A DNA stretch of 32,455 nt from Akkermansia muciniphila (GTDB lineage Bacteria > Verrucomicrobiota > Verrucomicrobiia > Verrucomicrobiales > Akkermansiaceae): NCBI GenBank assembly GCA_945883695.1, contig CAMCYK010000042.1, positions 1 to 32,455 of the forward strand, read 5' to 3'. The notes below the pieces were generated by a model. That model was not told the origin of the DNA. It saw only the letters and a program-made list of their open reading frames with translations, and ran no database searches. The position numbers and the translations under genes are program-made. Below are positions 15,088 to 24,100 of the stretch, one piece after another (position 1 is the stretch's first letter; the number at the start of each line of letters is the position of its first letter).

Positions 15088-17681
15088 TTCTTTGGTGCCG
15101 TGATCGGGGTTCGGAAAATTTCGCTGCGGCAGACGGTGAGGATCATGTCCTGGAAGCGGTGCTCGCTTTGCACGGATTGTTTGAGCAGATCCTCAACGGT
15201 GTAGCGGTCGTGATAGGTGAGAGCACGTCCGATGCCGTAAGTCAGCAGGCGGCGGATGACATTTTCGGCGACTTCCCCGTTGCGGTCTTTCAGGAGATAG
15301 TCCTTGAGATCCCTCATGCCTTTGACTTCCGGCCCGTTGGGAACGCGGGCGACGGAATCTACGGGCACGGTGTTCACGGTTTTGAGATATTCGCGGTAGC
15401 CATCCAGCGTGCCATCGGTCGCTGGTTGGAAACGGCGGATGGTGGCTCCGTTTTCCGGGATGTAGGGCTGGAACTGCCCGATCGCGTTGTATTCCTCGAA
15501 GGGGATCCCCCATGGATCGAGCCGCACATGGCAGTCCTTGCAGGATTCCGAGTTCCGGTGGAGGGCCAGCATGTCCTTGATGGTGGTGGCGTTTTCCACT
15601 TCCTCGCCGGCGGTATCGGAAAGGGCCGGCACCTCGGCGGGCGGCGGCGCCACCTCGTCGCCGAGGATCGCCTCGCGCAGCCAGACGGCGCGGTAGATCG
15701 GGTGCGGCGCGGAGCCGGTGCCATTGCCGACGAGCACGGCACCCTGCGTGGGCAAGCCGCCGAGCGGGGTGCCCGGCGCGATGGGGACGGCGCGGAAATC
15801 CAGACCCTGCACGCCATCGACCCCGTAGTGCGCGGCCAAGGGTTCGTTGAGCCATGCGAAGTCGGAATCGACGATGTTGCGCACAGGGGCGTTGCGACGG
15901 ATCAGCTCGCCGATGAAGCCTACCGTTTCATCGATCATGTAGTCGCGGATGGTCGGGCGGAACAAGACCTCCTGGCCGGTGCGCTCCCCGTTCGGCACGA
16001 GGAAAAGGAAACGCGGGAAGAGCTTGCGGTTGATGTTGATCGCCTTCGTTTTCCCGATGCTGAGCCATTGCTTCGTGAAATTCCCCACAAAGTCCCGGGC
16101 GCGCTCGTCGGCGAGCAGGCGGCGCGCCTGCGCTTCGATCACAGCGGGGTCATCGAGTTTGTTTTCGGCGGCCAAGGCCAGAAGCTCCTGATCCGGGAGG
16201 CTGCCCCAGAGGAAATAGGAGAGCCGCGAGGCGAGTTCGTAGCCGGGCGTGGTGAGCCCGTCGGCCGCCACCGTGTGGTAGAGGAACTGCGGGGAAACGA
16301 GCACCATGGAAAGCGTCTCGCGCATCGTCGCCTCCAGCGAATCGAACTCCGGCTCCAGCATCTTGTAGATTTTGAAAAAACGCTCCCGTTCCTCCTCGCT
16401 GGCCGGGCGGCGGTAGGCGCGGGTGATGAATTTTTCCAGAACCCCGCGGATGTATTCATCGGGATCGGCGGTGCGCAGCGATGATGCGGGAAGGATGCGG
16501 GTGTGGTGTTCCGGCGGCCAGACGGCGATCACGGGCGCCTCGAACTCGATCGAGCGCACCACCGCCCGTGGCACCGAGAGTTGCCACGCGACATCGAAAT
16601 GGTTGGCGCGGTTGTCGTTGAGCTGGCCGTTGTCGAAAAGGTTCTGCGGATAGATGTGGCGGGTGGACGGTTCCTGGCCTTTTTGGTTCACCTGCCCCAC
16701 CTGGATCGGGTGGTTCTCGATGCGCCCGCGGAACTCGAACTCCTGCAGGTCATCGACCTTGTTCGTCAGATGCACCGTCCCGACCGGGGTGTAGTCCCCC
16801 GTGCCCGAATCGCTGCGCAAGCTGCTGCCCATGACAATCCGCAGCGGCACTTCCTTGTAACCCGGCGGCAGGATGGCGGCGGCCTTGACCCGGATCCGGT
16901 ATTCCCCGGTCTCGGGCCACGAATTGACAACCACACCGGAGGAAATGGTGCCCCGGCCGCCTTCGTAAACGCCGACTTCATCCGGCTGCATCGATGCGAA
17001 GGCCGGCCCCTTGGGTTCGAAGGACCAGGTTTGCCGGTGGACCTTGGGCTTCCCGGGATCGACGATGGCGCTGGTCAAGGCGCGACGGGCGGTTTTCAGG
17101 TAGCGGTCGAGCTGCTCCGGCCCGAGCAGCATGAATTCCGCGGTGTTGTTGAAATGGTAGGGCTTTTCGGGATCCTGCGGGAGGTCTTTGATGAGCGCGA
17201 GGTCGATGCCCAGCAGATCGCGCATCGTGTTCTGGTATTCGAAGTTCGTCAGCCGCCGTGCCAGCGGGGCGGCTTTCACCGTGCTGGCCTGGGCCACATG
17301 ATCCCGCATTCCCTGATCGATCCATGCCCTCAAGGCCTCGCGCTCGGCGGCGCCCGGCTGCTTCTCGTCCTCCGGGGGCATTTCTCCGAGTTCCAGAACC
17401 TCGAGAATCTTCTCCCAGCGCTCCATTTCACCGCCCGCACCGGCAGCGAGATCGCCGTCCAGCGTGTGCAGGGTGATCTTGCCTTTGCTCTTCTCCGGGC
17501 CGTGACATTGGATGCAGTAAGTCTCGAAGAAGGGCTTGATGTGGGAACGATGCCCCGGCTCGCCCGCGGGAATGGCGTGCGGGACCGCGGGTGGGTCGCC
17601 TGTCGGGTCCGCCATCGAGCTCTGGAACGTCCACAGGGTGCCGACAACCGCGAACAAAAGAAGATTGGCCCCGTGTCTCAT
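15084..17681 (-). CDS. DUF1592-type multidomain exported cytochrome-like protein
   Basis: 865 residues. Signal sequence 1-24. A cytochrome c-like segment with YCIQCHGPEKSKG (CxxCH at 56-60) is followed by DUF1587 (about 125-190, RRLTNFEYQNTMRDLLGID). A long beta-rich region (about 205-395) perhaps binds carbohydrate. Then come DUF1595 (about 405-470), DUF1592 (about 480-610), DUF1588 (about 615-725) with a second CxxCH (CKDCH, 714-718) in its conserved SCKDCHVRLDPWGIPFEEYN segment, and DUF1585 (about 770-850). Only the first CxxCH is a confident heme site. The family's chemistry is unproven; heme suggests electron transfer linked to oxidation of an extracellular substrate. It is the first gene of the run that continues into DUF1552 with a 4 bp overlap, divergent from the FAD oxidoreductase. 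Confidence 0.92.
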   Translation of the reverse strand: MRHGANLLLFAVVGTLWTFQSSMADPTGDPPAVPHAIPAGEPGHRSHIKPFFETYCIQCHGPEKSKGKITLHTLDGDLAAGAGGEMERWEKILEVLELGEMPPEDEKQPGAAEREALRAWIDQGMRDHVAQASTVKAAPLARRLTNFEYQNTMRDLLGIDLALIKDLPQDPEKPYHFNNTAEFMLLGPEQLDRYLKTARRALTSAIVDPGKPKVHRQTWSFEPKGPAFASMQPDEVGVYEGGRGTISSGVVVNSWPETGEYRIRVKAAAILPPGYKEVPLRIVMGSSLRSDSGTGDYTPVGTVHLTNKVDDLQEFEFRGRIENHPIQVGQVNQKGQEPSTRHIYPQNLFDNGQLNDNRANHFDVAWQLSVPRAVVRSIEFEAPVIAVWPPEHHTRILPASSLRTADPDEYIRGVLEKFITRAYRRPASEEERERFFKIYKMLEPEFDSLEATMRETLSMVLVSPQFLYHTVAADGLTTPGYELASRLSYFLWGSLPDQELLALAAENKLDDPAVIEAQARRLLADERARDFVGNFTKQWLSIGKTKAININRKLFPRFLFLVPNGERTGQEVLFRPTIRDYMIDETVGFIGELIRRNAPVRNIVDSDFAWLNEPLAAHYGVDGVQGLDFRAVPIAPGTPLGGLPTQGAVLVGNGTGSAPHPIYRAVWLREAILGDEVAPPPAEVPALSDTAGEEVENATTIKDMLALHRNSESCKDCHVRLDPWGIPFEEYNAIGQFQPYIPENGATIRRFQPATDGTLDGYREYLKTVNTVPVDSVARVPNGPEVKGMRDLKDYLLKDRNGEVAENVIRRLLTYGIGRALTYHDRYTVEDLLKQSVQSEHRFQDMILTVCRSEIFRTPITAPKK

Positions 17682-17923
17682 GAGAAAGTGATCAATCTGG
17701 AGAACAGGGCAATGGACAGCATGGGCGAAGGTGGTCTCAAAACGACGGTCGTTGAACGAACGGGTCGGTGGTTTCTTTCACAATTACAAGCATTCCAGTG
17801 TAACTCATGTTCGGGCTGCGGTGATACTTTCGCGGGGCGCCTTGCGTAGCCGGAGACCGCGGTGAAGGCTTGCACGGTGATCGCCCGGCCGGGGTCTGGC
17901 GGCAAACAAGGAATCTAGACGAG
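17682..17923. promoter_or_regulatory. divergent intergenic region of the redox cluster
   Basis: 242 bp between the DUF1592 gene (minus) and the FAD oxidoreductase (plus) must hold promoters for both. The AT-rich centre 17771-17810 contains TTACA (17784) and TGTAA (17799) in inverted orientation around 10 bp, a possible operator. AAGGAA at about 17908 is a weak ribosome-binding site for the plus gene. I found no clear consensus sigma-70 boxes. Confidence 0.35.
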
Positions 17924-19180
17924 ATGAAAAGCAATCGACGGACCTTTCTTCAACAGTCGCTGATCGGGTCGGCGGGACTGGGGCTGGGCATCGCCTCAAC
18001 CTCGGAGGTCCACGCGGCGCCGGTGCTGGATGCGGCCGACACCGGATTGACCCGGGAGGTGGACGTGCTCGTGGTCGGCGGGGGGACCGCCGGAACCATC
18101 GCCGCGATCCAGGCGGGGCGGGCCGGGGCCAGCGTCCTGCTGGTCGAGCGCGGCAGCCAGCTCGGCGGCACGATGACCACCGGCGGCGTGGCGTTTCCCG
18201 GACTGTTCGACGCCTGGGGCAAGCAGATCATCGCGGGGATCGGCTGGGAGCTGGTCAAGGAAAGCGTCGAGCTCGATGGCGGCATCTTGCCCGACTTCGC
18301 CAAAGTCCCCCAACGGCACTACCAGAACCAGGTCTTCACCAATCAATTTCTCTACGCCCTCCTCGCCGAGGAGAAATGCGGGAAGGCAGGTGTCGAGATC
18401 GCCTACTACGAATTCCCCCAGGCCGTGACCAAAACCGCCGGCGGCTGGCAGGTCGATTGCGCGGGCTTCGGCACCCGTCGACGGGTGAACTGCAAGCAGA
18501 TCATCGACTGCACCGGCGGCGCCGAGGTGGTGGGCCTGTCAGGCCTGCCGCGGCTGCGGGAGGAGGAGCGGCAGCCGGGATCGTATCTCTACATGATGGG
18601 CAAGTCCCACGAGCCCGGGCGCAATCAGATCCACCGGCTGTACGTCCACGGCGCGGACTCCACCAACTCCCGCACCGCCACCGCCGCCAATCTCACCGGG
18701 CGGAAGTCGATTCTCGAACACGTGCGAGCCAAGGGCCAGCGGCTGATGCATTTGCAGCCGGAGACCGGCTTCCGCGAGAGCTTCCGCATCGAAGGTGAAG
18801 TCCTCATCACCGTGAACGACTATCGTTCCGGCAGGAAGTTCGAGGACGCCGTCTGCCACGCCTTCTATCCGGTCGATCTCCACACGAAGGCCGGCGTGAA
18901 GCCCGAACCGCTCAAGCGGGGGATCGTGCCCACCATTCCGCTCCGCGCGCTGATCCCCAAGGGCAGCCGCGACCTGATGGTCGCCGGCCGCTGCGTGAGC
19001 AGCGACCGCCTCGCGAATTCCGGGCTCCGCGTGCAGGCCTCGTGCATGGCCATGGGTCAGGCGGCGGGGGCCGCCGCAGCCCTCGCCGCCAAGGCAGGAA
19101 CCACACCCTTGGAGCTGCCGCTCCGGGAGATCCACGAGCTCCTCCGCGCCCACGGCGCGATCATCCCGGGCGATGTCTGA
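17924..19180 (+). CDS. Tat-exported FAD-dependent oxidoreductase (FAD_oxidored family)
   Basis: 418 residues from ATG 17924. The leader MKSNRRTFLQQSLIGSAG is a Tat signal (RRTFLQ) ending near HAAPVL. The FAD Rossmann motif VDVLVVGGGTAGTIAAIQAG spans 46-65 with the ribose-binding acid Glu75, followed by GGTMTTGG. The C-terminal AGRCVSSDRLANSGLRVQAS and CMAMGQAAG form the second FAD-binding region common to this family. These enzymes are abundant in Planctomycetes and Verrucomicrobiota; substrates are unknown, with sugars or hydroxy acids plausible. The folded, FAD-loaded enzyme would be moved to the periplasm by Tat. Its stop overlaps the next gene by 8 bases, so the flavoprotein and a membrane protein are co-translated, suggesting an electron path to the membrane. 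Confidence 0.9.
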   Translation: MKSNRRTFLQQSLIGSAGLGLGIASTSEVHAAPVLDAADTGLTREVDVLVVGGGTAGTIAAIQAGRAGASVLLVERGSQLGGTMTTGGVAFPGLFDAWGKQIIAGIGWELVKESVELDGGILPDFAKVPQRHYQNQVFTNQFLYALLAEEKCGKAGVEIAYYEFPQAVTKTAGGWQVDCAGFGTRRRVNCKQIIDCTGGAEVVGLSGLPRLREEERQPGSYLYMMGKSHEPGRNQIHRLYVHGADSTNSRTATAANLTGRKSILEHVRAKGQRLMHLQPETGFRESFRIEGEVLITVNDYRSGRKFEDAVCHAFYPVDLHTKAGVKPEPLKRGIVPTIPLRALIPKGSRDLMVAGRCVSSDRLANSGLRVQASCMAMGQAAGAAAALAAKAGTTPLELPLREIHELLRAHGAIIPGDV

Positions 19181-20099
19181 ACGGAAAAGCCCGCGACTCG
19201 GCACGCTCCGCCGCCGCAGTGTCTCGCTGCTCACCGCGCTGACCTTCCTGGTGCTCGCGGTGACGGGCGCGCTCGCCTTCATCCAGCCCTTTTCCCTCGG
19301 CATCATCGGTCTGCACTCGCTGATGGGATTCTTCTTCATCGCCCTGATCGCGCTGCATGTCATCAACAACAGCCGGCCCCTCGCCAGTTATGTGCGCAGC
19401 AGGACCTTGTGGGGGACGCTCCTCATCACCGCCGCGCTCACCCTGCTTTTCTGGTGGCAGCCGGCCCCCGTGAAAGCCGTGCTCGGCTGGAGCGGCAACC
19501 TCGGCCCGGCGATGGAACGGTTCCAGATGAGCGAGGACGGGATGGTCTTCGACTACACCCCGGCCCCGGATTACAAGATGCGGCTCACGGTCAAAACCGG
19601 CGCGTCCTTCCCCGATTCCCCGCCGCCCGCGGTCGCGATCTGGCTGGAAAACCAGGGCGGCTATCACATCAAGACGCTGCTGGCCCCCGACGCCGCCGGA
19701 GAGGTGCCGTATTGGAAGTTCAAGCACGCCGGATGGGAGAAGGCCAAACGCGAGGCGGAAGAACCCGGCGAGGTCGATGCGATCTCGTCGCCCACGCCGA
19801 ACGGGTCCTTCGATCCCGCCGATTACATCCTCCCCGGCGCTTCGGAAGACTCCACCCCCTATGCCCTGATCCTTGAAATCAACCAGGCGGGCGACGGGCA
19901 GGCATCGCTTGTTCACGCGGTCGAGATCGACAACTCCCTGCCACGGGCCTTCCAGTTGATGGAGTTGCGCGGCTTCCCGAAGCGCGGGGACGACGCCGAC
20001 GGCAAGGAGGCATGGTCGCTCTATTACGTCGACGACGCCTTCGGCTCCGCCCTCGATCTCATCGACAGCGCCTTGCTGACGATCGAGCGGGGGAAGTGA
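19173..20099 (+). CDS. membrane protein with paired transmembrane histidines and a DUF2271-like periplasmic domain
   Basis: 308 residues. Three hydrophobic segments at about 19-37, 45-66 and 80-95. The second holds His48 and His62 (GLHSLMGFF...ALHVINN), 14 residues apart as in b-type heme-binding helices and DUF4405-like proteins. Residues about 105-308 are non-membrane and include AVAIWLENQGGYHIKTLL and VPYWKFKHAGWEKAKREAEE, which recall DUF2271 domains found near flavin-linked redox proteins. It overlaps the FAD oxidoreductase gene by 8 bp. I infer a membrane electron acceptor or anchor for that enzyme. Heme binding is not proven, since only one helix supplies His. Confidence 0.7.
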   Translation: MSERKSPRLGTLRRRSVSLLTALTFLVLAVTGALAFIQPFSLGIIGLHSLMGFFFIALIALHVINNSRPLASYVRSRTLWGTLLITAALTLLFWWQPAPVKAVLGWSGNLGPAMERFQMSEDGMVFDYTPAPDYKMRLTVKTGASFPDSPPPAVAIWLENQGGYHIKTLLAPDAAGEVPYWKFKHAGWEKAKREAEEPGEVDAISSPTPNGSFDPADYILPGASEDSTPYALILEINQAGDGQASLVHAVEIDNSLPRAFQLMELRGFPKRGDDADGKEAWSLYYVDDAFGSALDLIDSALLTIERGK

Positions 20100-20125
20100 C
20101 CCCCGATGGCCCCCTTGACCGGCCG

Positions 20126-20956
20126 TCACTTCTTCGTTGGCGGTGCGACCGGCCCCGTGCCTTGTGGTCGGTTGGTGCGTGGTCTTTCGATCTTCACCGC
20201 CTTGGCGATCTTCGATTCATCAAAAAGCTGCGGAGCAGACACGGGCAGCACCTTGAGGTGGAGATCCTTGATCTCGACCCGGTTCGCATTGCCGCCATGC
20301 AGTTGGATTGCCAGCAGCCCCGCGAGCGAACGTTTGCCTTCATCATGGTCGAAGAGTTCCGAGGTCGTCTTGCCGTTGATCTGGTGGAGCAGGTGGTTGC
20401 CGCGTGCGATCACCTTGTATTCATTCCATTTCGCCACATCCGCCTTCACCGGTTCATGCTCGCTGATTCGCCAGAGCGTGCCTTCAGGGTCGAGCAATAC
20501 ATTGGTACCGTTCAGACCAAAAATTCCACGTCCTTTCTCCTCGTAAGTCATGCCGTTGTGCTCGATGGCGGGATGGATATCGCATTGGTACCCGGTAATC
20601 ACCCACGGGGCCACCTCCGGCAGCTCGCGGCTGCGGTATTGCAGGCCGCTATTGTTGTCGCCGATCACCCGCACGGTGGCACGAAGTTCAAAGTCCTTCA
20701 CCACGCCGCCGCGCCAGATCAGGAAGCTGTTGCGAGCCATCGCATCCGGTCCGGTGCAAGTGCCAATGACGATGCCATCCGTCACCTTCCACAGCGCGGG
20801 ATCACCCTCCCAGCCCGTCAAGTCGGTGCCATTGAAAAGCGGAGTGAACCCGTCCTTATCAGCCGCGACCGCAGCAGTGCAAAGGAGCACGAGGCAATGC
20901 CAGAAGAATGTCGATTTCACAGGCGGCAGTGGGATGAGAGCGAAGATGGCGTTCAT
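20126..20956 (-). CDS. exported DUF1080 (3-keto-disaccharide hydrolase family) protein
   Basis: 276 residues with an N-terminal hydrophobic signal (about 13-31, VKSTFFWHCLVLLCTAAVAA). The single DUF1080 domain starts DGFTPLFNGTDLTGWEGDPA and includes SFLIWRGGVVKDFELRATVR, GLQYRSRE, and the C-terminal IQLHGGNANRVEIKDLHLKV, all standard for this concanavalin-like beta-sandwich. Members of the family hydrolyse 3-keto-glycosides; others may bind glycans. The C-terminal tail is Pro/Arg/Lys-rich. It converges with the membrane protein gene 26 bp away. With a sugar-type FAD oxidoreductase next door, a 3-keto sugar route is plausible but inferred. Confidence 0.9.
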   Translation of the reverse strand: MNAIFALIPLPPVKSTFFWHCLVLLCTAAVAADKDGFTPLFNGTDLTGWEGDPALWKVTDGIVIGTCTGPDAMARNSFLIWRGGVVKDFELRATVRVIGDNNSGLQYRSRELPEVAPWVITGYQCDIHPAIEHNGMTYEEKGRGIFGLNGTNVLLDPEGTLWRISEHEPVKADVAKWNEYKVIARGNHLLHQINGKTTSELFDHDEGKRSLAGLLAIQLHGGNANRVEIKDLHLKVLPVSAPQLFDESKIAKAVKIERPRTNRPQGTGPVAPPTKK

Positions 20957-21098
20957 GAGTGACGATCACAACAAACCACGTCCGCGGTCGGCGGTGGAGT
21001 GAAAAATCCGGGCGCCTTTTCGGGAAAGGCAGTTCGCGCGGACTGAAGATCCGCGGTCCAGTACACGGTGGGGTTTGATTCGGCTCCATCCGGACGAA

Positions 21099-21122
21099 GG
21101 CTGGCGGCGAGACGCCGCAGCC
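21099..21122 (-). terminator. hairpin just beyond the pyc stop
   Basis: GGCTGGCGGC-GAGAC-GCCGCAGCC forms a stem with one bulge, 4 bp past the pyc stop on the minus strand. It is followed by TTCGTCC, so the U-tract is poor. Confidence 0.45.
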
Positions 21123-21126
21123 ACTG

Positions 21127-24100
21127 TTAGACGAGGCGCAGGAGGAGGTCGTCGCTGTCGACCTGGTCGCCCTTCTTGACGAGGAGTTCCTTCACCACGC
21201 CGTCGGCGCCGGCGCTGACGGTGGTGAGCATCTTCATCGCTTCGAGGACGATCAGCTTGTCGCCGGCTTTCACTTCCTGGCCGGGGGAGATGGCGATCTC
21301 GGTGACCATGCCGGGCATCGGGGCGCAGGCCTGGTTGGGGTCGCTGGTGTCGCCTTTGAGACGGGCGGCCTTGGAGGTGGCGACCAGCGACTTGTCGAGG
21401 ACCACGCTTTCGCGCGGCATGCCGTTGAGCTCGAAGAACAGGGTGCGGCCACCTGCGTCGTCGGCCTCGCCGAGCGAGAGCAGCTTGACGAAGAGCGTCT
21501 TGCCGGGGTCGATCTCGACCTCGACTTCCTCGCCGACCTGCAGGCCGTAGAAGAAGGCGGGGGTGGCGAGTCCACTCAGGTCGTCGTACTTCCCGCGGAA
21601 GGCGGTGAAGTCGGCGAAGACCTGCGGATACATGAGGTGCGAGTAAAGGTCGTCGTCGCTGGCCGGGCGGCCGAGCTGCTTGGCGACTTCGGCGCGGACG
21701 GCCTCGAGGTCGACCGGCTCGGCGAGTTCGCCGGGACGGCAGGTGGTCGAGGGCTTGTTGCCGAGCACCACCGCCTGGACGTCGGCGGGCCAGCCGCCGT
21801 CGGGCTGGCCGAGGCCGCCGGCTAGCATGTCGATGACGCTTTCCGGCCAGTCGATCGACCCGGGTTTGAGCTTCGGCACGTCGGCCGCCTTGATGCCGCG
21901 GGTGATCAGGAACATCGCCATGTCGCCGACGACTTTCGAGGACGGGGTGACCTTGACGATATCGCCGAAGAGCTGGTTGACGTCGGCGTAGGTGCGCGAG
22001 ATCTCGCGCCAGCGGTGGCCGAGGCCCATCGCGTTGGCCTGCTCGCGGAGGTTGGTGTACTGCCCTCCGGGCATCTCGTGCTCGTAAACCTCGGCGGTGC
22101 CGGAGCGCGGCGAGGTGTCGAAGGGCTTGTACTGGGCGAGGACTTCCTCCCAGTAGTCGGAAATCTCGTTGAGGGCGTCGAAGTCGAGGCCGGGATCGCG
22201 CTCGGTGCCGGCGATGGCGGAGCAGACGGAGTTGAGGTTCGGCTGCGAGGTCGAGCCGGACAGCGAGGCCATGGCGAGGTCGACGATATCGACGCCGGCC
22301 TTGCAGGCGGCGAGCACCGAGGCGGCGTTGAGGCCGGAGGTGTCGTGGGTGTGGAAGTGGATCGGGATGCCGATGTCCTGCTTGAGGGCGGTGACCAGGT
22401 TGAAGGCGGCCTGCGGTTTGCAGAGGCCGGCCATGTCCTTGATGGCGAGGATGTGCGCGCCCATCGCCTCGAGCTCCTTGGCCTTGGCGACGTAGTATTT
22501 CAGCGAATACTTGTCGCGCTTCGCGTTGAGGATGTCGCCGGTGTAGCAGATCGCTGCCTCGCACAGCGGCTTGCCGTGCTCGCGGACCGCCTCCATCGCG
22601 ACCCGCATGTTGGGCAGGTAGTTGAGGGAGTCGAAGATCCGGAAGATATCCATGCCCGCGTCGGCCGAGTGCTTGACGAAGCCGGCGACGACGTTGTCGG
22701 GGTAGTTCGAGTAACCGACCGCGTTGGATCCGCGGAACAGCATCTGGAAGAGGATTCCGGGGACCTTTTCACGCAGGCGGCGGAGGCGCTCCCAGGGGCA
22801 CTCCTTGAGGAAGCGCATCGCGGTGTCGAAGGTCGCGCCGCCCCACATTTCGAGCGAGAACAGCTGCGGCAGGCTGGCCGCGTAGTGGTCGGCGATCCGC
22901 AGCATGTCGAGGCTGCGCATGCGGGTGGCGATGAGCGACTGGTGGGCGTCGCGCATCGAGGTGTCGGTGACGAGCAGGCGTTTTTGGTCGAGGATCCACT
23001 GGCTGAATTTTTCGGGACCGAGATCTAGTAGCAGATCGCGGGATTGAGGATTGTCGATGGTTGATGTTTGATTGCTGGAATGGGGGATCCGCGGGGCGGG
23101 GATCGGCTTGTCGGGTTTCCAGCCTTTGGCGGTGGTGTTGCCGTTGACGGTGATGTCGGAGAGGTAGGACAGCAGCTTGGTCGCGCGGTCGCGCTTGGCC
23201 TTGAACTTGACCAGCTCGGGCTTGGTATCGATCAGCTTGGTGTGGGCCTGGCCGCTGCGGAAGGTGTCGTCGCGGATGACGTTTTCGAGGAAGGGGATGT
23301 TGGTTTTCACGCCGCGGATGCGGAACTCGCGGAGGGCGCGGTCCATGCGCTGGCAGGCGGTCTCGAAGTCGCGGCCCATCGCGGTGAGCTTGACCAGCAT
23401 CGAGTCGTAGAACGGCGTGATCACCGAGCCGGCGTCGCCGGAGCCGGCGTCGAGGCGGATGCCGAAGCCGGCGGCGGAGCGGTAGTTGAGGATGCGGCCG
23501 TAATCCGGCGCGAAGCCGCGCTCCGGGTCCTCGGTGGTGATGCGGCACTGGATGGCGTAGCCGTTGCAGGGGATCTCGGCCTGCGGCGGAATGGCGATCT
23601 CGGGGCTGAACAGCGAGTGGCCCTTGGCGACGAGGATCTGCGAGCGGACGAGGTCGATGCCGGTGACGCATTCGGTCACCGTGTGCTCGACCTGGATGCG
23701 CGGGTTCATCTCGATGAAGAACCAGTCTTTCTGGTCCATGTCGTAGAGGAACTCGACGGTGCCGGCGTTGTTGTAGCCGATGCCTTTCGCGAGTTTCACC
23801 GCGGCGTCGCAGAGGTCCTTGCGAACCTGCGGGTCGAGCTGCACCGAGGGCGCGATCTCGACGACTTTCTGGTAGCGGCGCTGGACCGAGCAGTCGCGCT
23901 CGTGAAGGTGGACGACGTTGCCGTGCTGGTCGCCGAGGATCTGGACCTCGATGTGCTTGGCGCGGGAAATGTAGCGTTCGAGGAACACCGCGGCGTTGCC
24001 GAAGGCGTTGAGCGCCTCGTTCTGGGCCTCGGCGAGCAAGGCGGGGAGTTGGTGCGGCTCCATCACCACGCGCATCCCGCGGCCGCCGCCGCCGAAGGCC

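Noticed and set aside
17741..17830. A riboswitch in the divergent region
   Set aside because: Only a short TTACA/TGTAA dyad is present; no recognisable aptamer core.
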